Below are positions 11,962 to 23,540 of a stretch of 64,000 nucleotides of DNA, one piece after another. Made by a program: the position numbers and the translations under genes. Under the pieces are notes generated by a model. The model was not told the origin of the DNA, made no database searches, and worked only from the letters and a program-made list of their open reading frames with translations. Within the stretch, counting starts at the first letter, position 1; each line of letters starts with the position of its first letter. The stretch spans positions 67,001 through 131,000 of the forward strand of contig JAUCBN010000043.1 in the NCBI GenBank assembly GCA_035048815.1, written 5' to 3'. The DNA is from Abelmoschus esculentus. Lineage: Eukaryota; Streptophyta; Magnoliopsida; Malvales; Malvaceae.

Positions 11962-13952
11962 GGGTAAATTACAAGATAACCACCATATTATAGGGTTGAT
12001 ATCGAAATGACCATAATACTTTAAAAGACGTCAAATACACCGATCAATTATTAAAATAATATCGAAACAGCCACTGACCGTTAAAAATTAATGAACCGAT
12101 GACATGACAGTTAAAAATAATTATACATTTACTCTTGTTATTCATACATTTTTGTAATTTAATCCTAATTTTATTATAATAACCATGTAATTAAATAATT
12201 ATATTATTTTTATAAAATAAATATAAACCTCCAATATATATAATTAAATAATTAAATATATATAAAGAAGAAAATGCAAAATTCAATTGTTTGCATCTAA
12301 GGGGATTGAACTTGGGTCTACAAGAAAGAGAATAAAAGTGTAAATAACAAAACCAAAGATCTCTTTATGATATTAAACATCTAACATTAATATTTATCCA
12401 CTATTATTGTCTATATTTTTCATTTTACGTATAAATATATATTTATTTTTTAAATTTAATTAAAATATTAATTAAATTATTTTATATATAATAAATTAAA
12501 ATATTAAAATCTTAAACCCTAAATTTTAAACTCTAGACCCTAAATCTTAAATAAAATTTTATTATGATTTTAAATTTTATAATTTATTTATAGAATTCTA
12601 AACCCTAAAATTCAAATACTAAATGCTAAAACATTTAGTGAATATTAAATCCCAAACCCTAAATATTAAACCCCAAACCCTAACTAAAAATACATTTAAT
12701 AAATCCTAAACCACAATCTTAAAACAAAAATATCAAACTCAAACCCTAAATTATAAACCATAAATCATAAACCCTAAATCTTTTTAATAAATCATAAACC
12801 CTAAACATCAAACCATAAACCCTAAAATTTTAATAAATCTTAAACCCTAAACCCTAATCTATAATTTATTTAAGATTTATTATTTAGAGTTTCAGTATTT
12901 TAATTTATTATATATAAAATACTTCAATTAAATTAAAACATAAATAATATTATTTAGAGTTTTAGTATTTTAATTTATTATATATAAAATAATTTAATTA
13001 ATATTTTAATTAAATTAAAAAATAAATATATTTTATACGTAAAATGTAAAGAAAAAAATATAAATAATAATAATAATGGATAAATATTAATGTTAGTATT
13101 TTATATCATAAAAAGTGCTTTAGCTTAGTATTTTGATCCCTTTAGATGTAAATAACTGAATTTTGTATTTTCTTTTTTAATCTGGTGACACGTGCCATCG
13201 GGTTTGTCAAAACCATCAAACTTGGCCCAACACTTAAAGGATGCTAGAGAGCTCGTTTCAGAAATAAAAAAAAAAAAGACAACTTATTAGATAAAAATTT
13301 TCTTAGAACTCTCACGAGTTGTTCAAGAGGTTTGAAGAAAAGCTCTAAGCTTGAAAAGACCACCAAATTGACCTGATCCGTGAGATTATTTCTAGAAAAC
13401 TTATTCATCCACCCAATGTGAACATGAGAGATACTTTTCATAGATATAAGAGAATATTTTAGGATTTAATGTAATTCGATAATCGGATGTAAGAGGATTC
13501 AATTATAAATAAAAGCTCTAAATCCTCTTTAGTGTTCTTGAGTGTTCTTCGCGTTCTTTCAAAGTTCTTTGAAACCATTCTTATAGTTAGCTTCCTCTTA
13601 AAACGATCTTTCGTTCTAGAGTACCTTGGAAGTTTGATTTTGTAGAGTGGGATTTCAGGCTGACTTATTCGTTTATCTTGAGGACTCGACTAAGGCCGCA
13701 CGGGTTAGCTGATTCAGAAGTTTAACCCCATAACAAGGACTAAATTATAAAAATGTATGAATAACAGGGAGTAAATGTGTAATTATTTCATTTTATTTTT
13801 AATTGTCACGTCATCAATCTGTTAGTTTTTAACGATCGATGGCTATTTCGATACCAATTTAATAGTTGATTGGTGTATTTGACGCTTTTTAAAGTATTAT
13901 AGTCATTTCGATACTAACTCAATAGTATGTTGGCTATCTGAATAATTTACCT
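11962..13952. mobile_element. Foldback Mutator-like element (non-autonomous MULE), 2.0 kb
   Basis: Both ends carry long inverted repeats: the left arm from 11962 (GGGTAAATTAC...) matches the reverse complement of the right end (...GTAATTT-like, ending ACCT at 13952) for about 220 bases, with phrases such as CTTTAAAAGACGTCAAATACACC conserved. A second inverted block pairs about 12265-12520 with about 12950-13178. A 9-base direct repeat AAAATGAAA flanks it at 11953-11961 and 13953-13961. Long TIRs plus a 9-base duplication are the Mutator signature. No transposase is encoded. The loop (about 12520-12860) is rich in CCCTAAA words. A segment of roughly 0.5 kb at about 13180-13735 has no partner in the left arm and is probably a later insertion. 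Confidence 0.8.
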
Positions 13953-13961
13953 AAAATGAAA

Positions 13962-14649
13962 ATATAAAACATGGGGTTAATTTTTCAAACCTCCCCAAAC
14001 TATTACCAAATTTTAAGGAGTTAATTATATCATATATACACAAATTACGATCTTATTATCTAATTTTTAGATGTTTTTTTTAATTATGACTTTTATTTTT
14101 TATTAGTCTTGTTCCATGATCCTCATTTTAATTTAGTCCTTAAACTATGATCATCATTCTAAATTAATTCACAAACTTTTAAAAATTCATATTTCATTCT
14201 CATGTTATCGTTTATACCAAATCATATTATTAAATAATTCACATCAATGTTTATATAATATTTAATAATTTTGATATTTATTCTACTAACATAGGATATA
14301 ATTAAAATACACAAATTTAAGATTAGAGATAATGTGTTAAACAGAAGAAAAAAAACAATGTTAATAAGGTTTAAGACGATGATTTTTAATATTTCGCATA
14401 TATATTAAATGCAAACATGTTTATAATTTGATTATTACGTTTTAAATGTACTTATATTATATTTGATTTAACACATAAGTTAGTGGTTAGGTTGTTTGAA
14501 AGATTTGATTTATATGATATTGATTCTTTAATAGTCACTTAAAATGTTTCAAATTTTAGATCAATTTAAAAATAGACATGTATCATCATACAATATACGA
14601 CACATAATCTATAATCAATCTAAATCACTTGTATTAAGGGTAAGTATCT
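13962..14649. other. AT-rich spacer, nothing recognised
   Basis: No open frame of note, no RNA gene and no clear repeat boundary. Confidence 0.5.
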
Positions 14650-14704
14650 AATCAAGTTATTTCGTGTTAATCAAATTGACAAGTTACGTATTATAATCCA
14701 ATTA

Positions 14705-16784
14705 TGTAACACCCTCGACCCGATGTCACATTGGGCCTCCGGCCTAAAACTCGTATTACAAAATTCCTTTCAAAAACCCAACAAGAAATAGGTTCAAATT
14801 CATTTTCATCATAAATCCATAAAATCCAATCCATTTAAGAACATAAAATCCGAGTAAGTTAAAGTAGTGAAGCTCCAAAATATTACAACCCGTTTAAAAA
14901 GCATCCGATAATTAAAATAAAACAGTGTTACAAATTACACATATAGGGTCCTATAAGTACATAGCCCACTATGCCTAATAACAGTACTCTGACAACAGAT
15001 GTCGATGCTGAACCCACCACGATGATGCTCCTCCGAACAGCTTTCCTTAACCTACGCACGAAAACACATTTCAAACGTTGAGCTACTAAAGCATAAACAA
15101 CATGAATGATGATGTGGCATAAGTACGATGGCGCTATCGTAACCGCTTAAACACATGATATCATGATGACATATATCGACGCATAACATATGCAAGACAA
15201 GAGAAGTCCACACATCTCATGTATTCTCATCTCATATTTATATCTCATCTATATCACCTCATAGTAGTCTAGAAGTAGAAGACCCATCAACACTAAGCAA
15301 GGCTCGTGGCATGTCACTCCACATAATCCGCTAAGGAATCCATCAACACTAAGCAAGGTCTTAGCTGGTCTTCCGCATAATATAATATCGATAACCCATC
15401 AACACTAAACAAGGTTACCAGGTTATCTCATAATTATATAATGTACTCTAAGCAACCCATCAACACTAAGCAAGGTTCCTAGTAAGTCACATTACTCGAA
15501 TGCATCACACTGAACCCTTAATGGTTTCAAATATTGATTTATATCATTAGATTCTAAGTATTATTCGATTATCTCTTTAACGGGTTTAGAAGTCTATCTC
15601 TCGGTTTAATATTCATTTTATAGTTTAAGCATATCTTAGAAACCCCTATGGGTATCGAAACACACTGTATTGATACCCTCACCAAAAGGGGTATCGAAAT
15701 GACCTGTATCGAGTACCCTCACCAAGGGGTATCGATACACTTTGACCAAACTTCAAAGTCAACTAAGGGAAGACTACCCGATTTGATACACTTTGTATGG
15801 AGTATCGAACCGTGATTGACACTGGATAACTCGGTATTGAAACACGGGCAAGGCGTATTGATACGTCTGCCTTTCTCGCCTAAGTTTTCTCTCTGGGTTA
15901 TCAATACACCCCTCAAGTGTATCGATACCCCTGCACAAAATGTGTTGTTTTTAGTTTTCTAACACTTAGAACTCTATCCAAATTTTACTCATTTAATCCC
16001 AAATTGATCCTAGAGTTTAAGAGAATCTTCCTAAACATGTTTAAACTCTATTAACAGAGGTTCATCTACAAATGCATGATCTACTATTACAGACCACCTT
16101 AAGCTTAACAAACATACCAAACCAATCAACTAACATGTTAATAAGCTTAAAACATGATATGCATGATGATTAAGGGTTGGAGAAGTACCAATCTTAGCAA
16201 CAAAAGCAGCAAACTCGAGCTCCCAACACAACTTTAAGATTTCTCATTTCCAAAACTTGAAGATGACTCACAAACCTCTTTCTCTACAAGAGAAAGATAA
16301 ACAACGGATTAACGTCTTGAGATGATTTTTAGAGCCTAAAAACACCAAAAGACTGAGATTTAAGCTCTAAAAATTCAAATCTCAAACTTAACCTTAAACC
16401 CCTCTTAAACCTTCATCTTTCACCAAACCAACACCTTTTTACCTTGTGTAATAGATCCTTGGCAACTATACAACTTCTCTATTAACACTAAAACGAGATT
16501 CTCTAACAAACCTTTAAAGATTAAACCTTTTACCTTTCTTTTTTCTTGCTTCTAAGGTGGGGAGATGGAATGAAGAGAGAAAAGAATGAGGTCATTCCTC
16601 TGCAGAAATTAAAAACTCCAAACCCCTCTCTTCTCATCTCAATTTGATAATTACCAAAATACCCTCAGTCCTACAACCAAACAAGTCCAAAAGCCTAAGG
16701 CCTAAACACACAAACTCGAGGTTCAAAACCGAAGAGTTATCTTCGGGTTAACCCGACACTTAGATCCGAATCCGATTCGTGACA
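14705..16784 (+). mobile_element. Large LTR of a Ty3/gypsy-type element (putative solo LTR)
   Basis: The block starts TGTAACACCC, the usual 5' end of many plant gypsy LTRs, and ends CGTGACA, giving TG...CA over 2080 bases. Flanking pentamers are AATTA and AATCA (4 of 5 match). No partner LTR, primer-binding site or pol lies in the window, so a solo LTR left by LTR-LTR recombination is the simplest reading. Inside are four spaced copies of CATCAACACTAAGCAAGG (15285-15480) and many copies of GTATCGATAC-like words in both directions (15650-15930). A direct repeat of about 55 bases flanks the element (14650-14704 and 16785-16839). Orientation is arbitrary. Confidence 0.65.
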
Positions 16785-16839
16785 AATCAAGTTATTTCGT
16801 GTTAATTAAGTTGATGAATTATATATCATAATTCATCTA

Positions 16840-17596
16840 AATTTTAATGGAAGCACAAAGACTTACGAAGAACTTTAGAAATCTATTCTATTATAAAAAT
16901 AACTAAATTGATATATATTTTTTAAATATAAATATTTAATTTATTGAATCACTCATTAAATTATTTTTTTAATAAAATTATATTTTTTAAATAAAGTGTT
17001 TTATAATCCAATAATACTAAAACTACTAGTTAGTAACGAGTGTATGTTTAGCGTAAAGAGGCAGCGATTAGATGAAATTCTTTGTGAAAATAAAGATTTT
17101 TATTTGTGAAACATAAATATGAAATGATAGTAGATGGAGTAATAAGAAAAAGGTTGTATATTACAACTTTAAATCAAGATTTGAACCTAAGTAATGAGTT
17201 TTAATAGTTTTATTTAAAGATTTGCATGAAAATGCAACAGCCGTACACATATCATCTTTTTTTTTTTTAAAAGGAAAAAAAAAAAGATGAATTGGAATAA
17301 TCTAATCTTTTAAGCATCATAAACTTCATATAGCAGCAGAAGTTAGCTTAGCATGCAAGTAACGTATAGAGGAGACTGCGCATGAATCTAATAGTCAAGG
17401 GACGAAAAGAACAAAAGAATTCTACCTTAAATCTATAGCTGCAAAATCAGCATGTTGTCTCCACCCACTTGTGTAGCAATCTCACCCAGCATTCTTACAC
17501 AAACAAGCATCAGGTAAGAACCAAGAACTTGCCGAATTTGTCTCGCGCCCAAAAGTATGTGTTGTTGATATATTTTTTCGGTCCATTAGTCGAAAC
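16840..17596. other. Spacer downstream of the COR27-like gene
   Basis: AT-rich; the last 200-300 bases before 17597 probably form the 3' UTR of the leftward COR27-like gene. No other gene seen. Confidence 0.5.
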
Positions 17597-20500
17597 TCAA
17601 CTCTTCTTTAGAAAGTATTGTATGTCAACTTTCGGCAGGTGGGAGCACTTTGGTTGAAGCATCATGCATTGTTGTCTCTTCAAGAGTTTCGCCACGGAGA
17701 CACAACTGGTCTTTTCATTTTGGTCTTCGTTGACAAAATTCTGATCTGAAACCTCTATTAATGACCAAATACTTCAGTTAAATAAAAAAATACAGCCACC
17801 ATTCCACGTTAACTCAAAAAAAAAAAGTACAATTTCTGTTCAAAAAGAGGGCTCATTCAAAAAATATTTACATCATAAGCATATAGGACTATAGGAGAAG
17901 AAAACATTTGTGTTTACAAAAATCTCTGCAAAGATGATGCATGTACCGTGGAAAGTGCAATGCATAAGTTAAAAGTACACACTGGTTAGCATGCAATGGG
18001 GAAAATCATAAAATGAATGAATGAAGGCAATCGGAATAAGAAAATTTGCTTGCAGGTTGAGGCTAGATTTACCAGTGGTGCAGTTACCTATGGTCGTCTT
18101 ACTTTTCCAGTTTGTTCCACCATCGACAACCACAGTTTCTCTTGACAGAGGAAACGTTTCTGAGCTTCTTTTGCCTGCAGACGTAAAATGATGTAACGGA
18201 CTTTCCTGGATATCACTAGAATCAGCAGTGCTGTCCAACAATGGGTCATTGTTCTTCAGGTTGCAGCCATCTTGTAGAGCCGAAAACTGAAAAGAGAATT
18301 GAGATAACTTATTGAAGCAAGGCAAATAATTGAGGTGAAACCATAAGGTGGAGATGAAAAGCAAAGTCTCTGACCTGATGAGAAGAATTATGTACTTCGG
18401 CAGGCAGTTGTCTTGGACATGGCTCCCACATTTCCTCCCGTGGGTGACAGCCTCGCAAACTCATAGAATAATGCAACTGCTTAACAAATGATGCTTCTAA
18501 GAACTCAAGATACGAGCTGTGCTTCTCATTTGTCCAAACCATAGTTTCACCCTGCTAAAAAATATAAAATTACAGAAAGCTCTAACCATACACAGTCACA
18601 AGAGAGCTCTAACCATAAAGAGTACATAAACCACTATATATTACAGGGAGGGAAATTCAACCATTTACGCAAGACTAACTAATAAAAAATAAGAGATTCC
18701 CCAATAAGAGGATATTCTTTAACTTAGCATCCAATCCACAGTAATATCAAATAGCTGAGGGCTCATTTTGTTAGGTTCTACCTAATCATCCTACCTTTTT
18801 ATATTTATTGGGTAGACTTCATCAAGACAAACAGAAGGAAAAGGTGCCCAAAAAATCTTAATCTACGCTGAAAGACCTTAATGGAGGTGTTGCTCTTAAA
18901 TAGAGGGAACTAGAGCATGCTGAAAATCTAGAGAGAACCAGATCCCAATGGTCATAAAAAATAAAATGCATTATATATATGTACATTTTCCTCCTCAAAA
19001 GGCCAAACAAAAGAGATCTCCGTAATAGGCTAATAACACAATGATCAAAACAAAAACAAGGGGAAGAAACTAATATGAGATAACTCAAGTAAAACAAATT
19101 TAAGAAACAATTAATACAACTGAAAACTCTCTTCTTCCATTCAGGGTCTTAGTTAATGCACTTCTCTATCAAAATGCTTAGTCTTGGGCAAAAACAATGG
19201 CATAAGTTATTTTCTCACAAATCTTGAATTCAACCTATCTTCACGTTTTATATAGCATGTTAAACAAAAATGTGGATTATTCCAGATCATTCATCCAACC
19301 ATCGGTCTCAATCTACCTTTTTATTTGCAGTAAACCTGTTAAGAAAGGAAGACACTTGCACAATGGAAAATGACGAAATGTTTAAAATAAACTAAAGATT
19401 TTCACTTTAATAAAACTTATAAAACAGAAAAGCATATTATAAATAATAGTATAAAAATCCAGCAATGAACAACAATGCAGCAAATTCCATTTATATAAAA
19501 GTGAGAAATAGAAGTTAGAACCTACATCCTCTATTAAATTTTAAGAAATTCAATGTCTTTTAGAAAATAAAAGAAAAATGGAATCCAAATTAGCTAGCTA
19601 AGTCACCTCGAGTACCTCTCATATCATCATATTTCAAAAATGCATGTAGAGGGAATGAATGGTGCAATGTTCTCTCCAGCTCTATTTTGTGTGCTAGAAA
19701 TAAAAGACTGATTGAAGGGAACCTCTATTTTGAGCTTGTGGTGGTTACTTTTGCTGGCAATTCGCTAAAATTATCTCATTTGTCATTAATACTGGAGACA
19801 CAAAATTCTTCAAAGATTTAAGGAGTAGCTTCCCCGCAAATGAAACAATCAAGTACAAACAAGCTTTATGAGAAATAAAAACTTTTGCTAGTATGCTTAA
19901 TAATGCAATATCTAAAGCCATAGAATCCATTTATTTAGAACTACAAGATTTTGCGGTTAAACAGTTGATTCAAACAACCAGACTTACTTGGCGCTAAATA
20001 AAGAAATCAGCCATAATTTTACTGTGAAGTTCAATTTCTCTGCTCCAAAAAACTAAATCATGGCGAATCAATTTATGAAGCTATATAGAAACTGAGATTC
20101 TCATTCAAAGATTTGTATATGCACAACAGAAAATTTGCAAAATAAAAATTATTTATTACAGTCTTCATTTTTTAAACAAAAAAATCATTCACTGCAGAAA
20201 TGGAAAATAAATAAAAATAACAATATTATTATTAGGCAATCCTAAAATCAGCATCATCGTCTATAATGAAACGATCTCCTTTTATCTCTAATTTTCTATT
20301 GTTCCCAAATAACTGCAAATGAAACAGCCATTTTTCAAAAAAATAAAAATAAAAGAACAGAGAACAATTTTTCAGCAGTCATATTATCATATCAACAAAA
20401 ACTGAATACTAAAAATCATAGACGAAGAACAACACAAGCAAAGCTATAATTCAAAGAAACAAAGGGGAATTAAGTAAATTACCGGCGTTACATTAGCAGT

Positions 20501-20629
20501 AAGACCTCGGAAGCTCTCAATGGTTACACCAGATGCAGATGAATCCGAGTTCGTCTGAGTCAACTCATGGAGACAGGCCAAAGGATCCGAAGCCTGAATC
20601 GGAAAATTCCGCCGGAGATTGTGTCCCAT
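17597..20629 (-). CDS. COR27/COR28-like cold-regulated, clock-linked protein
   Basis: In Arabidopsis COR27 and COR28 are evening-phased proteins that repress clock genes, link to COP1 and phytochrome light signalling, and lower freezing tolerance. Four exons on the minus strand: 20629-20483, 18551-18375, 18286-18073, 17754-17597; total 696 bases, 231 residues. Diagnostic blocks are WTNEKHSSYLEFLEASFV-QL in exon 2, FSALQDGC at the start of exon 3, and EVSDQNFVNED in exon 4, split by a phase-1 intron exactly before the Val codon. There is no known fold; the protein is low in hydrophobic segments. Intron 1 is 1.9 kb. An upstream in-frame ATG at 20662 would add 11 Lys-rich residues; I prefer 20629. 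The exact C-terminus is less certain than the core. Confidence 0.85.
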
Positions 20630-20729
20630 TGAAGTTTTTTTCTTTTCTTTTTGTGCTTTCAAATCGGAGAATAATAAAAACGTGAAGATTGTTTAGAATT
20701 TAAAGGGAAATTATTCCTTCGAAATAGCA

Positions 20730-20758
20730 GAGGAGAGAGAGAGAGAGAGAGAGAGAGG
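20730..20758 (-). repeat. (GA)n microsatellite in the 5' leader or core promoter of the COR27-like gene
   Basis: An uninterrupted GA/TC run of about a dozen units lies some 105 bases upstream of the start codon. On the gene's strand it is a CT run, common in plant 5' UTRs. It is likely to be length-polymorphic. Confidence 0.8.
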
Positions 20759-20813
20759 CGGTGTTGTTGAGTTGTTAGGGGACGCCAATAAGGGTCTACA
20801 AGGCGCACTTTTA

Positions 20814-20819
20814 CACGTG
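20814..20819. promoter_or_regulatory. G-box (CACGTG) in the COR27-like promoter
   Basis: A perfect palindromic CACGTG within ACACGTGT, about 190 bases upstream of the COR27-like start codon. It is the binding core for HY5, PIF and ABF-type bZIP/bHLH factors. Distance and context fit a proximal promoter element. Confidence 0.55.
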
Positions 20820-20882
20820 TCAATAAATCAGAAAACTGCCACATCATCCAGAAGGATAATATCTTTTGGGCTACTGTCAACC

Positions 20883-20891
20883 AGATATTTT
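20883..20891 (-). promoter_or_regulatory. Evening element (AAAATATCT) in the COR27-like promoter
   Basis: On the gene's strand the sequence reads AAAATATCT, the exact evening element bound by CCA1/LHY/RVE MYB factors, about 255 bases upstream of the start. Arabidopsis COR27/28 promoters are known for evening elements, so the motif fits the gene identity. Confidence 0.6.
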
Positions 20892-20984
20892 TCTTCCTTC
20901 CGGCGTCCAGGGTTAGCTGTTGGCGCACTTCCAAGTTTTAACGGTATAAGTGGCAAATTTTGGAGGGTTGAGTTTGGTCATTAG

Positions 20985-22344
20985 TCCCTCTACTATGCAC
21001 ATATTATCTAATTGAATCTTAATTTTAAATTAGACTTTCGTATTTTTGGATTTAAAAATTTTAGTCTTAATCCAAACTATAATAGTTGAATATTTGAAAA
21101 ATAATTATGTTATTAATCTTTATATTATGGATAAGTTATACATTTAGTTCATTTTCTGATTTAATCCTTTTAAGTCTCTATATTGTATTTGTATTAGCCT
21201 ATGCCTATCCATTTGCATCAATATTTACATTTCAAAGTTCTAAACGTATAGGATAAAAATTAATCAAATTAAAATATAAAGGCTATAACTATAACTTATG
21301 TATAACATAGGGATGAATGGCAGAATTTTACTTAGATAGATATACCTTCACATTTAGGGACATTTGGTTCACGAAAAAGATTATTATTAGGGGCAATAAT
21401 TTTTTGAAATCTTATTTTCATGTTGGTTTGTTTTTATTCTCACTAACCCGGAAAAAATTATTACTAACAGTAATATATTTTTGTCAACATTTTAAGAATG
21501 TGATTCTCTCTCACCTTTCCTTTTAAGTATTTGTCAATTCCCGCCAACTTGAATAAACTTATTCTTAAATTAATAAGTTTTCTTAATTTAGATTTTCTAG
21601 AATATTTAAATGACATAAATTTATTAAATAAATTTATTTTATATTAGTTTAATATTTAAATAGTTTCATGCATATTTAAAAAAATATTTAAATATTTAAA
21701 TAAAAAATTATAATTATAAAAGTATTTGATAAAATATCTAAATAAAGACATTAGATTAACATTATTAGTTGCTTTTATATAAAGATATTTCTTATCGATA
21801 AAAAATTAATTTAATTTTAGGTTTCTTATTTTGATGCGAAATTCTGAATTTCAAATTTATGAAAATAAAACTAATATAATTCATTTAAGTTTACTTGAAT
21901 TTAAATTTGGTTTCACAATAAATGAGTTAAAACTCAAAATTATGAAATTAACTTATTTTGGGTTAAAAAAAATTAATTATGAATACTTGTTCGAAAACTC
22001 GATTATTATTATTAAAATAATATTTTTAACAAAAATATATAATCTTGGGACGATTTTTTTAATCATAAACTATTTTCTTATGATTTATATAATTATTTGT
22101 TAAATATTATTTAAAATATTAATTATATTTATAATATATTAAATATAATATTTTATAAAATTTACTTATTTTAACAAAAATAATTGTATGATTTTTAATA
22201 TAAATATTTTTAATAATTGTATAATTTTTAAAATCTTAAACTTTAAATAATACATGAGACCATTAAATGTTTGTTTGTGAAAAAAATCACTATCAACATG
22301 TGAAATAAATTCTTTTATTTTAGAAGTGATTATTTCACAACTCT
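20985..22344. other. AT-rich spacer, possible old MITE at its left end
   Basis: Very AT-rich. Around 20978-21318 the two ends (CATTAGTCCCTCTACTATGC and, inverted, CATTCATCCCTATGTTATAC) are roughly inverted, suggesting an eroded MITE. No gene is recognisable; long ORFs here are low-complexity AT translations. Confidence 0.4.
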
Positions 22345-22360
22345 AGTAATCAATATCTAT

Positions 22361-22533
22361 CTATTTGCACGAATCATCTAGCCTCATCGGTTAAAGGAAC
22401 GGTTGTTGTTCCTAGAGGTCACGGGTTCGAGCACCGGTGCTGTCAGCACAATGACTGAGCGATCAATGTTGAAAGGTTGAGAATATACTTTGGAACAGAT
22501 ACTACTAATCACTGTAGCTGAATCAAAAAAAAA
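22361..22533 (+). mobile_element. tRNA-derived SINE, full-length copy with 16-base TSD
   Basis: The head has pol III promoter-like boxes: an A-box region (TAGCCTCATCGGTTAAAGG) and a B-box (GGTCACGGGTTCGAGCACC). A non-tRNA body follows and it ends in an A run. The exact 16-base repeat AGTAATCAATATCTAT flanks it at 22345-22360 and 22534-22549. Two further copies of the same family occur at 24535-24713 and 33002-33148. Confidence 0.85.
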
Positions 22534-22744
22534 AGTAATCAATATCTATTTACGAGTAGACCTTTAATATTTACATATATTATGTTTATAAGTCTTTTAA
22601 CGATTAATCCTAAATCTTATATAATAAAGATTATACAATCTTCGTGGAGGTTATAGGTGTAAATATTATTATTTACGATACAATAATTAAAAGATTAATA
22701 TCTAATGATAAGAGTATATTTTAGAATAAATATCATTTGTAATT

Positions 22745-23375
22745 AGGGATGTTCATAATTAGGTACCCGAAATTTTTGAGTACCAAAACGCCGGCTCATG
22801 ACTTGACCCGTAAAAATTGGGTATCTGCAAAATCGGGTACCGGGTACATGATCTAATTTTTTTATATTTTTTTAAATTTGTTTTTAAAAATATATATAAG
22901 AAATACTTAAAATTTTATGATATATATTTTAAACACAAAAATATTGATTTGAGATATATTTTAAAGATAAATATTTGGATATATGCATATATTAAAGTTT
23001 ATCGATAAGAGAATTTATTATTCTCGATCATAATTTTTCTTTTAAATCTCATACTGACAAATTAATATAAATATTTATAAAAAATCAAAACTTAAATGTA
23101 CATACTACAAGTATAAAAAGAAGTTAAGGATTTAAAATTAATTTTAAAGAAAAATAATAAAAATATAATTTAAAAATTAAAAATATATATTATTAAAATT
23201 ATCGGGTCAGGTCAGATACTCGCTTCTTAAAAACTTTCGGCCTTGACCCAGCCTAACTACCCCAAAAAAAATACGTGTCGGATACCCAACCCGAAAAATA
23301 CGGGTATTTCATTATAAATATCTGATAACTTTTAATCGGATGAGCGGGTAGTCAGGTATTTTTGAAAACCCCTTC
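22745..23375. mobile_element. Possible hAT-like non-autonomous element
   Basis: The ends are roughly inverted (GGGATGTTCA at the left, TGAAAACCCC at the right) and both end zones carry GGGTACC/GGGTATC-type words around an AT-rich core. Many plant hAT derivatives start like this. I could not define a clean 8-base target duplication. A SINE-tail-like piece (TAATCACTGTAG...A run) follows at about 23376-23408. Confidence 0.35.
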
Positions 23376-23467
23376 TTGTAATCACTGTAGTTATTTAAAA
23401 AAAAATAGTTTGAGCATTAAGATATAAATATTAAATATATAAATACATGAAAATTGAATGTACAAAA

Positions 23468-23540
23468 GCGCTCGTGGCCTAATGGATAAGGCGCCTGACT
23501 TCTAATCAGGCGATTGTGGGTTCGAGTCCCACCGGGCGTG
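23468..23540 (+). tRNA. tRNA-Arg (anticodon TCT)
   Basis: A 73-base cloverleaf. Acceptor arms GCGCTCG and CGGGCGT pair (with two G-T wobbles), followed by discriminator G. The anticodon stem CCTGA/TCAGG holds the loop CTTCTAA with anticodon TCT. The T arm is TGTGG-GTTCGAG-TCCCA. No intron. A T run (TTTTTT) about 12 bases downstream can stop pol III. CCA is not encoded, as expected in nuclear DNA. Confidence 0.95.

Noticed and set aside
12500..12860. Many CCCTAAA words, as in plant telomere repeats
   Set aside because: They are irregularly spaced and degenerate, and lie in the loop of a foldback element between ordinary genes. Not a telomere or a clear interstitial telomere array.
15280..15500. 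Regularly spaced repeat resembling a CRISPR array
   Set aside because: Only four copies, unequal spacing, unequal copies, no cas genes, and the host is a plant. It is part of an LTR.
20630..20662. Upstream ATG extending the COR27-like protein by 11 residues
   Set aside because: The added residues are a Lys-rich run from a purine tract and are not typical of the family; the downstream ATG is preferred. Not excluded.
21831..23008. Long open frames in the AT-rich spacer
   Set aside because: Translations are rich in I, K, N, F and Y with no domain, and there is no splice or promoter context. Chance frames.
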